DNA of 64,000 bases, from NCBI RefSeq assembly GCF_900103125.1, contig NZ_FNJV01000002.1, positions 434,001-498,000 on the forward strand. Direction: 5' to 3'. Within the stretch, counting starts at the first letter, position 1. Every line of letters begins with the position of its first letter. Source of the stretch: Mucilaginibacter sp. OK268 (GTDB lineage: Bacteria > Bacteroidota > Bacteroidia > Sphingobacteriales > Sphingobacteriaceae). Positions 1-6,807 of this stretch are shown one piece after another. Position numbers and translations under genes: made by a program. The notes beneath the pieces are model-generated. The model was not told the origin of the DNA, did not search any database, and saw only the letters and a program-made list of their open reading frames with translations.

Positions 1-1015
1 TCAGAAAACGTTCAAAATACAGATCCAGCTTGATAGGATCCACATCTGTTATTTTTAAATTATAGGCGATAATAGAATTGGCGCCGCTCCCCCGGCCCAC
101 ATAGTAAAAACCTTTGCTACGAGCAAAGTTCACCACATCCCACACAATTAAAAAGTAGGAGTTAAACCGCAGGTCGTTAACCACTTTTAGTTCCTTTTGT
201 ACCCTTGCTTCAATCACCGGATCATCGGGGTAACGCTCTTTCATCCCGGTTAAGGCCAGCTGCTCCAATAACAGGCGGTCCCCCTCTAAGGAATCGGTAT
301 AGGTTTGTTTGTTTTTATCTGATTTGGGGTCGATGACCATCGCTGTACCGCATGCTGCTATCAACTGTTGTGTTCGCCTGATGATAGCCGGGTACGCGCT
401 GAATTTGTCCATCAGTTCCTCTTCGGTCATGAACATTTCATCGGGCGATGCTACCTCATCGGGTGATAATTTCGACAGCAGCGTATTCCCGTCGATGGCT
501 CTTAAAAGCCGGTGCAGATTAAAATGCTTTTTGCTTTGAAAAGTTACCGGCTGGCGAATGATGAATTTTTCGGGATGATCTTTTACGGGTACGCTAAATA
601 GCTTGTTTACCTCGCTTGCCCGCACACCGATCAGTTCATTATCTTGCAGCTCCCGGACTTGTAACGCGCCCAGGGCATAAATAATAAAAACATCCTGATC
701 AAAAACTGGCCTTGCCGGAAAGGGCTGATCGGTCATTTTATACCGGGACACAAAACGGTTGATCTGCATCAATCCCTGGTCATTCCGGGCTATCAGCAGG
801 TAACAAAAGCGCCTATCATTATGAATTTCGCAGCCTAAAATGGGTTTGATATCCGCTTCGCGGCAATAATGTACAAAGTCCCAGGCATCGGGGTTGCCGT
901 TAATATTGGTGAGGGCCAGGGAGCTAATGCCCATTGCCTTTGCCTGCGCTATTAAGGCTTTGGTTTCATACGTACCATACCGGTAGCTGAACCATGTTTT
1001 GCAATTAACGTACAT
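1..1015 (-). CDS. dnaE: DnaE-like DNA polymerase III alpha subunit (partial)
   Basis: Replicative-type C-family polymerase chain, probably the translesion (DnaE2-like) copy; the gene runs off the left edge. From the ATG at 1015-1013 I read about 338 residues with no stop. Residues 1-70 match a PHP domain (ALIAQAKAMGISSLALT, then IKPILGCEI), and near the window edge come FLIVWDVVNFARSKG and GRGSGANS, the glycine-rich signature of bacterial Pol III alpha, then FERFL. The N-terminal metal-binding HxH of PHP domains is missing: the start reads MYVNCKTWFSYRYG, so this PHP domain is probably inactive. The start codon overlaps the last codons of dinB by 11 bp, suggesting translational coupling. Pairing with a Y-family polymerase resembles ImuB-DnaE2 cassettes, by analogy only. 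Confidence 0.9.
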   Translation of the reverse strand, partial: MYVNCKTWFSYRYGTYETKALIAQAKAMGISSLALTNINGNPDAWDFVHYCREADIKPILGCEIHNDRRFCYLLIARNDQGLMQINRFVSRYKMTDQPFPARPVFDQDVFIIYALGALQVRELQDNELIGVRASEVNKLFSVPVKDHPEKFIIRQPVTFQSKKHFNLHRLLRAIDGNTLLSKLSPDEVASPDEMFMTEEELMDKFSAYPAIIRRTQQLIAACGTAMVIDPKSDKNKQTYTDSLEGDRLLLEQLALTGMKERYPDDPVIEARVQKELKVVNDLRFNSYFLIVWDVVNFARSKGFYYVGRGSGANSIIAYNLKITDVDPIKLDLYFERFL

Positions 1016-2195
1016 AACGCTCCTTTTCTATGGTATTTAGCTGCTGGGCTATAGAGCGGTGTACAGCATCCTCGCCAAAACGCTTGCGGATATGATCCAT
1101 CGCCTGGTAAAGCCGGATATTTTCGACCGTATCATTAAACAGGTTGATCTGGTATTGCCCCTGCACCAGGTGACTTAAGCGCACCCCCAGCAAGCGCACC
1201 AGCTGGCGGCGGTCGTACACTTTTTTAAAAAGCTCTTTAGCGGTTTGCAGCAGCACATCATCAGATGAGGTATAGCTGATCACCGCCTGTTTGGTTTCGG
1301 TATTAAAATCGGAGTACCGCAGCTTGATGGTGACGCAGCCACACAGTTTTTTTTGCTGCCGGAGCTGAAAGCTTACCTTTTCGGTCATCCGTACCAGTTC
1401 GCGGTGTAGAAACTGGATATCGATGGTATCGTTCTCAAAGATCTCTTCGGTGCCGATGCTTTTTTGCTCGGAATATGGCACTACCGGACTTTCATCAATA
1501 CCATGCGAGCGGCGGTGCATTTCGATACCCGGCTTGCCAAAACGGCTCTGCATCATGGGCTGTGGTATCTCGCTTAAAATTTTAATGGTAGTTACCCCCA
1601 TCTGCCTCAGCAACGACGATGTTTTTTCGCCAACACCCGGCAACTTCTGCACCACCAAGGGGGCCAGGTATTCCCGCTCGGTACCAAAAGGCACTTCTTT
1701 ATGACCGTTGGGTTTGTTTTCGTTGGTGGCTACTTTTGATATCAGTTTGTTAGAAGCCAGGGCATAAGATATAGGTAAACCTGTTTGCTTGGCGATCCGC
1801 TGCTTCAGTTCGCTCATGAATAGGCTACAGCCAAAGTAGCGGTCCATCCCGGTGAGGTCGGCATAAAATTCATCAATACCGGTTTTCTCATATAAAGGCA
1901 CCTGCTCGCGAATGATCTCAGTAACATCGCGGGAAAGCTGGCTATAACGGTCGAAATCGCCGCTTATAATTTCGGCAGCAGGGCAAAGACGGCGGGCTAT
2001 TTTCATGGGCATAGCGGTGTGCACGCCAAAGGCACGGGTTTCATAACTGCAGGAAGCCACAATGCCCCTGTCGCTTAAACCGCCAACAATCACAGGCTTG
2101 CCCAGCAGCTTGCTGTTATCCAGCCGGGCCACGCTCACAAAAAATGTATCGAGATCCAGATGGGATATAAAACGACGGTCGGCCAGGGTTGTCAT
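1005..2195 (-). CDS. dinB: Y-family DNA polymerase (DinB / Pol IV type)
   Basis: Translesion DNA polymerase of 396 residues. Visible motifs: HLDLDTFFVS at the N-terminus (D14, D16 metal ligands; F19 in the steric-gate position), GIDEFYADLTG near residue 107 (catalytic Asp-Glu), and LPGVGEKTSSLLRQMGV in the helix-hairpin-helix region near 190. The C-terminal little-finger region ends with QINLF near residue 350, which fits the beta-clamp binding motif. Length is ordinary for DinB. The downstream dnaE-like gene overlaps it by 11 bp, so both are probably made from one damage-inducible transcript. Whether it works as DinB (Pol IV) or as an ImuB-like partner cannot be settled from sequence alone; its active-site residues are intact, unlike ImuB. 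Confidence 0.93.
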   Translation of the reverse strand: MTTLADRRFISHLDLDTFFVSVARLDNSKLLGKPVIVGGLSDRGIVASCSYETRAFGVHTAMPMKIARRLCPAAEIISGDFDRYSQLSRDVTEIIREQVPLYEKTGIDEFYADLTGMDRYFGCSLFMSELKQRIAKQTGLPISYALASNKLISKVATNENKPNGHKEVPFGTEREYLAPLVVQKLPGVGEKTSSLLRQMGVTTIKILSEIPQPMMQSRFGKPGIEMHRRSHGIDESPVVPYSEQKSIGTEEIFENDTIDIQFLHRELVRMTEKVSFQLRQQKKLCGCVTIKLRYSDFNTETKQAVISYTSSDDVLLQTAKELFKKVYDRRQLVRLLGVRLSHLVQGQYQINLFNDTVENIRLYQAMDHIRKRFGEDAVHRSIAQQLNTIEKERYVR

Positions 2196-2216
2196 GTTGA
2201 TTGCTGTAAATATATC

Positions 2217-2239
2217 GCTAAATTACTAATATTTTTAGC
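2217..2239. promoter_or_regulatory. Inverted repeat upstream of dinB
   Basis: GCTAAA (2217-2222) and TTTAGC (2234-2239) form an inverted repeat 22-44 bp before the dinB start, in the AT-rich stretch where its promoter should lie. It is placed as a repressor operator (for example LexA-like) would be, but I know no consensus that it matches, and six-base arms may arise by chance. Confidence 0.25.
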
Positions 2240-2351
2240 AATTATTACACAACACCCATGCCATTTTTTTGTTAAATTATTGTTATTGAGGGGGATAAAA
2301 GATGAACATCAAAATCGCACCTGGGCCAATGCTTTTAAAAGAAAATCCGCC

Positions 2352-2391
2352 ATAAACAAACAACAGCCGCTACATTGCTGTAAGCGGCTGC
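2352..2391 (-). terminator. Intrinsic terminator of the short peptide unit
   Basis: On the minus strand CAGCCGCT (2390-2383) pairs with AGCGGCTG (2371-2364); inside, ACA/TGT closes a GCAA tetraloop. It is followed by the T-rich run TTGTTTGTTT. There is no larger minus-strand gene just upstream, so it must end the short transcript begun at the promoter near 2546. Confidence 0.6.
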
Positions 2392-2439
2392 TCCTAAGTT
2401 ATTATCCCTAATTTATAACTTATTATCTTTATCCTGTTA

Positions 2440-2520
2440 TTACAGGTTCATGAACTTATTGATAACGGTTAGCATTAATGAGCTGTAGTGTAGTAGATTG
2501 AAGTAGTACTGGTTTTTCAT
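2440..2520 (-). CDS. Putative 26-residue peptide
   Basis: A 26-codon ORF starting MKNQYYFNLLHYSSLML and ending NKFMNL. It is hydrophobic and aromatic with a single basic residue near the start and another near the end, so it could be a small membrane or leader-type peptide. Support for being real comes from context: an exact Bacteroidota minus-7 box (TATCTTTG) 26 bp before the ATG, a purine-rich AAAGGA ribosome site just before it, and a convincing terminator about 50 bp after the stop. I do not recognise the family. The alternative is a non-coding small RNA that happens to hold a short ORF. Confidence 0.5.
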   Translation of the reverse strand: MKNQYYFNLLHYSSLMLTVINKFMNL

Positions 2521-2545
2521 AAATATCCTTTAGTTTTTGTATAGT

Positions 2546-2553
2546 CAAAGATA
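2546..2553 (-). promoter_or_regulatory. Promoter minus-7 box of the peptide unit
   Basis: The minus strand reads TATCTTTG, an exact TAnnTTTG minus-7 element of Bacteroidota. Transcription would start about 5-7 bp further on, giving a leader of about 20 bases with AAAGGA before the ATG at 2520. I see no good minus-33 TTTG at the normal spacing. Confidence 0.5.
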
Positions 2554-2673
2554 TTTGGATAGCGCCAAAGCACAGGCAGGGTTACTACTGAAATAGCCTT
2601 CGGGATTTACTGTATCTGATACGTAGTTTTACGCATGTGAAAGCTGAAAGCCTAATGCAGATAGCAGAGAGAG

Positions 2674-2716
2674 TATAAAAACAAAGGGAGGCTTTGGGCC
2701 TCCCTTTGTTTTTATA
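2674..2716 (-). terminator. Terminator of the GH105 gene
   Basis: Perfect 19-bp arms (2674-2692 and 2698-2716) with a 5-base loop, A-rich on one side and T-rich on the other, so it can work in both directions. It lies 14 bp after the stop codon of the GH105 gene, which it should terminate. Confidence 0.9.
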
Positions 2717-2729
2717 AGAATATTCAATT

Positions 2730-3896
2730 TCAGTTTTTTGCAGCAGCCGGATGCGTACCCAGGTACTGATATAGCTGGGCTCCTGTAAGCAAGAAGGCGC
2801 CTACACCATATACTTCGGTACTGTCCTCAGTAACCGCGTCCGGACCGGCACCGATACGTTGTACATAGCCCAGCATCCCATCGGCATGAACCGAAGCTAC
2901 CAGTACCTCCCAGGCCTTTTTCACAACGGGCCAGTAGGTTTTATTATCCAGCAGTCCATGGTTAAGACCCCATAGCAGGGCATAGCAATAAAAGCCGGTA
3001 CCGCTTGTTTCTTTAACCGGGTAGCTTTCCGGATCAAGCAGGGAGGCGTGCCAGCTGCCATCGGGTTGTTGCAGCGAGGCTATCTTAGCGGCCATATCGC
3101 GGTATAGTTTTTCAAATTTCTTTTTTTCGGAATGGTTGGCCGGCATGTTTTCCATTACCCTTACTAATCCGGCCAGCACCCATCCGTTGCCCCTTGCCCA
3201 AAATACTTTTTTGCCGTTCTTTTCTTTTTTATCAAAGTAACTACCGTCTCTAAAGTACAGGTGTTCGGTCGGGTCATACAGGTAATCGGTTGTTTTCCAC
3301 CAGAGTTTGGTGGCGGTATTTAAATATTGGGCATTCCCGGTAGCGGTGCTTAAATAACTCAAGGCTGTAGGCCCCATAAACAAGGCATCGCACCAGGCCC
3401 ATTCCCGCGAAGCTATATGATTCTTCCATTCCAACGATTCATCGTGCGGCTTGCTGACAATACTGTCGCCCAGCGAAATAAACGGGGCAATCATTTTTTT
3501 GTCCTTGTATTTGGTATACAGCAATGAGTAGGTTTGGCCTATACAGTAATCATCGGCCATGAAGCGGTCGCGCCCGGTATTCCAGCCCAGGTCGTTGCCT
3601 ATGTTCACCAGCGTGGTTAAATATTTTTCGTTGTTTTTGATAGATCCCAGCGCGTAAATCCCGGTATAACAAGCAGCGTTTGTCCAGTCGACCTTGGCAT
3701 GTTTAAAGCCATTGGTATTCCAGTCGTTGATCTGCCAATCGGCAACCCGCTGCATGATGTTGAGTATATATGCTTTTTGCAACAGCGAATCAGGTTTAAT
3801 AACCGGCCCTGTGGCGTAGGTTTTTACACCCGTGATCAAAAATAAAAGTACCAACAGTAACGAACAGGCGCGTTTGGATTTTAGCGGGAAGATCAT
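2730..3896 (-). CDS. GH105 family glycoside hydrolase (unsaturated rhamnogalacturonyl hydrolase)
   Basis: Exported alpha/alpha-barrel hydrolase that removes unsaturated uronic acids left by pectate or rhamnogalacturonan lyases. The ATG at 3896 gives a clean signal peptide (KSKRACSLLLVLLFLITGV, cleaved after YA); an ATG at 3950 in frame would add 18 residues and is less likely. Typical GH105 motifs: REWAWCDALFMGP, whose Asp is in the catalytic position known from YteR, FWARGNGWVLAGLVRVM, DGSWH and SGTGFYCYALLWG. Length (about 388) is normal. It follows rpiA on the same strand with little spacing and ends at a strong terminator, so it is the last gene of a run starting near 5645. Exact substrate is inferred from the family. 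Confidence 0.88.
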   Translation of the reverse strand: MIFPLKSKRACSLLLVLLFLITGVKTYATGPVIKPDSLLQKAYILNIMQRVADWQINDWNTNGFKHAKVDWTNAACYTGIYALGSIKNNEKYLTTLVNIGNDLGWNTGRDRFMADDYCIGQTYSLLYTKYKDKKMIAPFISLGDSIVSKPHDESLEWKNHIASREWAWCDALFMGPTALSYLSTATGNAQYLNTATKLWWKTTDYLYDPTEHLYFRDGSYFDKKEKNGKKVFWARGNGWVLAGLVRVMENMPANHSEKKKFEKLYRDMAAKIASLQQPDGSWHASLLDPESYPVKETSGTGFYCYALLWGLNHGLLDNKTYWPVVKKAWEVLVASVHADGMLGYVQRIGAGPDAVTEDSTEVYGVGAFLLTGAQLYQYLGTHPAAAKN

Positions 3897-3960
3897 TTTA
3901 TGAATTTTTAGGTTAGGCTTTAAAGATAAAATATTTTGCCGACCAAACATAAACCAACCT

Positions 3961-4650
3961 TTATCTTATCGGGGTAATTATCCGTATACCGCTTTCCCCG
4001 GCAATAATAACTTTGGTTGCCATACCATAAAACAAAGAATGCTCCACAATACCGGGGATCATTTTTACATCGATATTGAGCTGTTGCCATTGCGGTGGAG
4101 CAGTAAAACGAATATCGGCTAGCAGGTTACCGTTATCAGAAATAACAGCCCCATCTTTCTGATCGCACATGCGTAATTTGATATCCGCATCGGGATAGAC
4201 CAACCGTAACCTGTCCAATACGATCTGTAAAGCCTGGGGTAAAATTTCGATCACCAACGGGTAGGTGGCATTCAGCTGTGGTACAAACTTGGTGTCATCG
4301 CCCATTAAAATAAACTCGGTAGCCATAGAGGCCAGGATCTTTTCGGTGGTGTGGATACCACCGCCGCTTTTCAGGGCATTCAGTTGCTGATCGAACTGAT
4401 CGCAGCCATCAAAATAGATATCCAGGTGCTTGGTAGCCGATGCCGGCTTTACATTTAAGCCCTGCTCCTGCAGGTAAGTATTTGTTTTGAATGACGACGA
4501 TACCAAAACAACAGATCGGGCCAGATCCTCATCCTGCCCGATCATGTTGGCCAGGTGTAGAACAGTTGTGCCGGCACCTAAACCTATTGTTTCACCTGTT
4601 TTTATAAATTTAAACGCGGCTTTGGCAGCCTCCAGTTTATGATCAGCCAT
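3961..4650 (-). CDS. rpiA: Ribose-5-phosphate isomerase A
   Basis: Converts ribose 5-phosphate and ribulose 5-phosphate in the cytoplasmic pentose phosphate pathway. 229 residues, a normal length. Motifs: GLGAGTTVLH (residues 23-32, phosphate loop), FDGCDQFD with D81 and D84, ALKSGGG with K94, and TTEKI with E103; these are the same residue numbers as the catalytic residues of the E. coli enzyme. The usual Glu after D84 is Gln here. It sits 26 bp after an NTF2-like gene and before the GH105 gene, an unusual setting for rpiA. Confidence 0.93.
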   Translation of the reverse strand: MADHKLEAAKAAFKFIKTGETIGLGAGTTVLHLANMIGQDEDLARSVVLVSSSFKTNTYLQEQGLNVKPASATKHLDIYFDGCDQFDQQLNALKSGGGIHTTEKILASMATEFILMGDDTKFVPQLNATYPLVIEILPQALQIVLDRLRLVYPDADIKLRMCDQKDGAVISDNGNLLADIRFTAPPQWQQLNIDVKMIPGIVEHSLFYGMATKVIIAGESGIRIITPIR

Positions 4651-4676
4651 GTGTTTTAATTTTGCGGCAAGATAGT

Positions 4677-5099
4677 TTATATCCCCGCAATAAAAAAAGC
4701 ATTGATACCCGGCACATCAGAAAGATAAGTAGCCATGCCGGTTATCTTTCCATCGCCTACTTCAAAAACAATGGCCACCTGTTCGTCCAATATCAGTTCG
4801 CCCCTGTTTGCCGTGTTGCGTAAAGACAAGGTGAAACCGTTGAGGCCGATCAGGATATATTTCAGATCAAAATTAACCCCGAAATGTTTGAGGCCCTGTG
4901 CCCGCTTGATAATGGCTTCGGCACCATTGGCATAGCCGGATAGCAAGCTTGTGCCGGGCAGCGTCCAGCTGGCATCAGCAGCCAATATGGATCGCATGGT
5001 GTCCCAGTTGTTGCTTTTTAACGAGGTAATAAAAGTATTGGCCAGCTGCAATTTGTCTTCATCAGATGGCAGATTACTATTTTGTTCATCAGTTTTCAT
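4677..5099 (-). CDS. NTF2-like / SnoaL-type protein
   Basis: Small cytoplasmic alpha+beta cone protein of 140 residues. Features fitting the SnoaL/NTF2-like fold: an N-terminal helix (LANTFITSLKSNNWDTMRSI), then WTLPGTSLLSGYANGAEAI, and strands ending with EQVAIVFEVGDGKITGMATY. Such proteins range from isomerases to scaffolds, so no reaction is assigned. It starts 6 bp after the AhpD-like gene and is surely co-transcribed with it, which hints at a shared oxidative or detoxifying role (inference). Confidence 0.75.
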   Translation of the reverse strand: MKTDEQNSNLPSDEDKLQLANTFITSLKSNNWDTMRSILAADASWTLPGTSLLSGYANGAEAIIKRAQGLKHFGVNFDLKYILIGLNGFTLSLRNTANRGELILDEQVAIVFEVGDGKITGMATYLSDVPGINAFFIAGI

Positions 5100-5105
5100 T
5101 GCGGC

Positions 5106-5645
5106 TTAGTTTAATGGTTCGGCTAAAGGGAAATCGACTGGAATACCTGTTGCTGCAAAAACATAGTTGGTAAACACACGCACGGTAACCAGACCTATCA
5201 GTTCTATTAAGGCGGCTTCATCAAAACCGGCGGCATAAAAATTATCCAGGGCTTCCTGATCTGCATGGCCTTTGTTAATGGTTACCGATTTGGCTAATTG
5301 TAATATGGCATTCAGCTTATCATCATTAGTTTTACCTCTTCTCAGGTCCAAAGTTTCTTCTTTGGTAAAGCCGTTTTTGATGGCAGCCAAAGTATGCCCG
5401 GCCAAACAATAAGCACACCCATTTATTTCTGACACCACCAGGGCAATGGCCTCCCTTTCCTTGGGACGAAACGCACCATGGTTTAAAGCGGTTTCAAAAT
5501 CCACAAAGCCTTTTAAGGCGTTTTCTGAATAGCCCATAGTGGCATACAGGTTGGGCACTTTGCCCATGCGTTTCTGATACTGATCAAATATAACCTGCGA
5601 TCCGGTGCTTACCTGATCTCTTGTCGGAACTTGTATTGTTTTCAT
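5106..5645 (-). CDS. Carboxymuconolactone decarboxylase / AhpD-like peroxidase family protein
   Basis: 179 residues of the all-helical AhpD fold. The redox motif is intact: EREAIALVVSEINGCAYCLAGH, with C77, C80 and H84 forming CxxCxxxH. Proteins like this act as thiol peroxidases or alkylhydroperoxidase partners; the substrate is unknown. First gene of the run AhpD-like, NTF2-like, rpiA, GH105, with its own promoter at about 5665-5693. An AraC regulator lies just upstream on the same strand and may control it. Confidence 0.85.
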   Translation of the reverse strand: MKTIQVPTRDQVSTGSQVIFDQYQKRMGKVPNLYATMGYSENALKGFVDFETALNHGAFRPKEREAIALVVSEINGCAYCLAGHTLAAIKNGFTKEETLDLRRGKTNDDKLNAILQLAKSVTINKGHADQEALDNFYAAGFDEAALIELIGLVTVRVFTNYVFAATGIPVDFPLAEPLN

Positions 5646-5664
5646 GATATTAAATTTGTTGAGT

Positions 5665-5693
5665 CAAATCTACCTCAGTTATCCCTCCCCCAA
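5665..5693 (-). promoter_or_regulatory. Promoter of the AhpD-like operon
   Basis: On the minus strand TTG (5693-5691), an 18-bp spacer, then TAGATTTG (5672-5665) matches the Bacteroidota promoter form. Start of transcription would fall about 15 bp before the ATG at 5645. Confidence 0.6.
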
Positions 5694-5708
5694 CATGGAC
5701 GAATATGG

Positions 5709-6569
5709 CTATTGCTTGGACAAATCTGCCACGATGGAGATACCTGTTTTATCGCGAAAGGTTTGAGGCGATACCTTGGTTAGCTTTTTAAAAACGCGGC
5801 TAAAATAAAATTCATCCTGAAATTTGAGCGCGTAGGCTATTTCCTTGATGCTTTGCCGGGTTAGGTGCAGCCGCTTTTTGGCCTCCAGCATCAACCGCTC
5901 CTGGATCAGTTGCGAGGGTGTTTTTTTGAAATACCGCATACAACGCTTACTAAAGCTATTGGGCGTTATAGCCAATAGTTGCGCGTAATCATTGGGTTTG
6001 TGCAGGGTAAGATAATGCTGATCCAGCAACTTGCTGAATTGCTCCATTTGCTCATCCTTTTCTTTCCGGTCCTGGTTACCGGCTATCAGCTTAACTTTAA
6101 TATTGCTTGATTTAGCCAGGAACAGCTGCAAATAGGCCCGAAGCACGATCTCAGAGGGTGACTCCTGTCCAAACTCCTTATCTACCTCGGCTAACAATTG
6201 CTCAAATACCCGGGCATCGCTCTGGGTTAATTTAACACAGGGTTGTATGTAAAGATTATTGAACAACAAGCCATTGCAGGCCACTTCTTCCCGGTGATAT
6301 TCAATACAATAAAAATCGGAGTGAAACTGCAGCATGGTTAGTGGCTGGGGTTTGTTATGTTCCAGGTAAATAACCTGTAAGGGTGTTGAGAATAAAAGAA
6401 TAGGCCCTGCGTAATTAAACTTGCCAAAATCGGCATGATAAACGCCATCGCCTTCGGGAATAAATAAGATCGTATATTCTGAGAATTGAGCCGGTGAGCT
6501 CAGCAAATCGGTATCCGCGTTTTTTAACCCGATCAGATACTCGCCAGACCTTGAAAATACTTCTTTCAT
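5709..6569 (-). CDS. AraC family transcriptional regulator
   Basis: 286 residues. The N-terminal half looks like a cupin-type sensor (ILLFSTPLQVIYLEHN). The C-terminal half (about 185-280) has the two helix-turn-helix motifs of AraC/XylS: YAQLLAITPNSFSKRCMRYF and IKEIAYALKFQDEFYFSRVF, followed by KLTKVSPQTFR. It ends 63 bp before the AhpD-like operon on the same strand, so control of that operon is the simplest guess. TACTTTTG on the minus strand (6592-6585) is a TAnnTTTG box 16 bp before its start. Confidence 0.9.
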   Translation of the reverse strand: MKEVFSRSGEYLIGLKNADTDLLSSPAQFSEYTILFIPEGDGVYHADFGKFNYAGPILLFSTPLQVIYLEHNKPQPLTMLQFHSDFYCIEYHREEVACNGLLFNNLYIQPCVKLTQSDARVFEQLLAEVDKEFGQESPSEIVLRAYLQLFLAKSSNIKVKLIAGNQDRKEKDEQMEQFSKLLDQHYLTLHKPNDYAQLLAITPNSFSKRCMRYFKKTPSQLIQERLMLEAKKRLHLTRQSIKEIAYALKFQDEFYFSRVFKKLTKVSPQTFRDKTGISIVADLSKQ

Positions 6570-6584
6570 TAATTTATGTTAAGC

Positions 6585-6592
6585 CAAAAGTA
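6585..6592 (-). promoter_or_regulatory. Minus-7 box before the AraC gene at 5709
   Basis: The minus strand reads TACTTTTG, an exact TAnnTTTG, ending 16 bp before the ATG at 6569. No clear minus-33 element was found, so this is a moderate call. Confidence 0.4.
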
Positions 6593-6645
6593 GCTATTGA
6601 GTGGGGCTTTTGATGGGTATGCTCAATAAAAAAACAAAAAGGGGG

Positions 6646-6720
6646 CGTCATCCTGAGCTTGTCGAAGGGTAGAGCGCAGAGGCCCGCCCACCATGCTTCG
6701 ACAAGCTCAGCATGACACCC
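6646..6720. repeat. Solitary copy of the CTGAGCTTGTCGAAG palindromic repeat
   Basis: Arms CCTGAGCTTGTCGAAG and CTTCGACAAGCTCAGCAT pair almost perfectly; the middle holds GCAGAGGCCCGCCCACCATG, shared with four copies around the GIY-YIG gene at 30970. This lone copy, about 24 kb from that array, shows the family is dispersed. The right end is followed by a T run, so it may also terminate transcription on the plus strand. Confidence 0.85.
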
Positions 6721-6759
6721 TTTTTAAGATAGCGGTCACTTCATCGGGTATTCTTCAAT

Positions 6760-6795
6760 AAAAAAGGAGTAGCTGATAACAGCTACTCCTTTTTT
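6760..6795 (-). terminator. Terminator of the SusC/SusD operon
   Basis: Perfect 15-bp arms (6760-6774 and 6781-6795), loop of 6, with an A run and a T run on the two sides. It lies 12 bp after the stop of the last gene of the operon running from 14576 to 6808. Confidence 0.9.
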
Positions 6796-6807
6796 AAGAT
6801 TTCTAAA

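Noticed and set aside
2160..2411. 83-codon plus-strand open frame
   Set aside because: Covers the dinB promoter and the terminator of the small minus-strand unit; no coding character.
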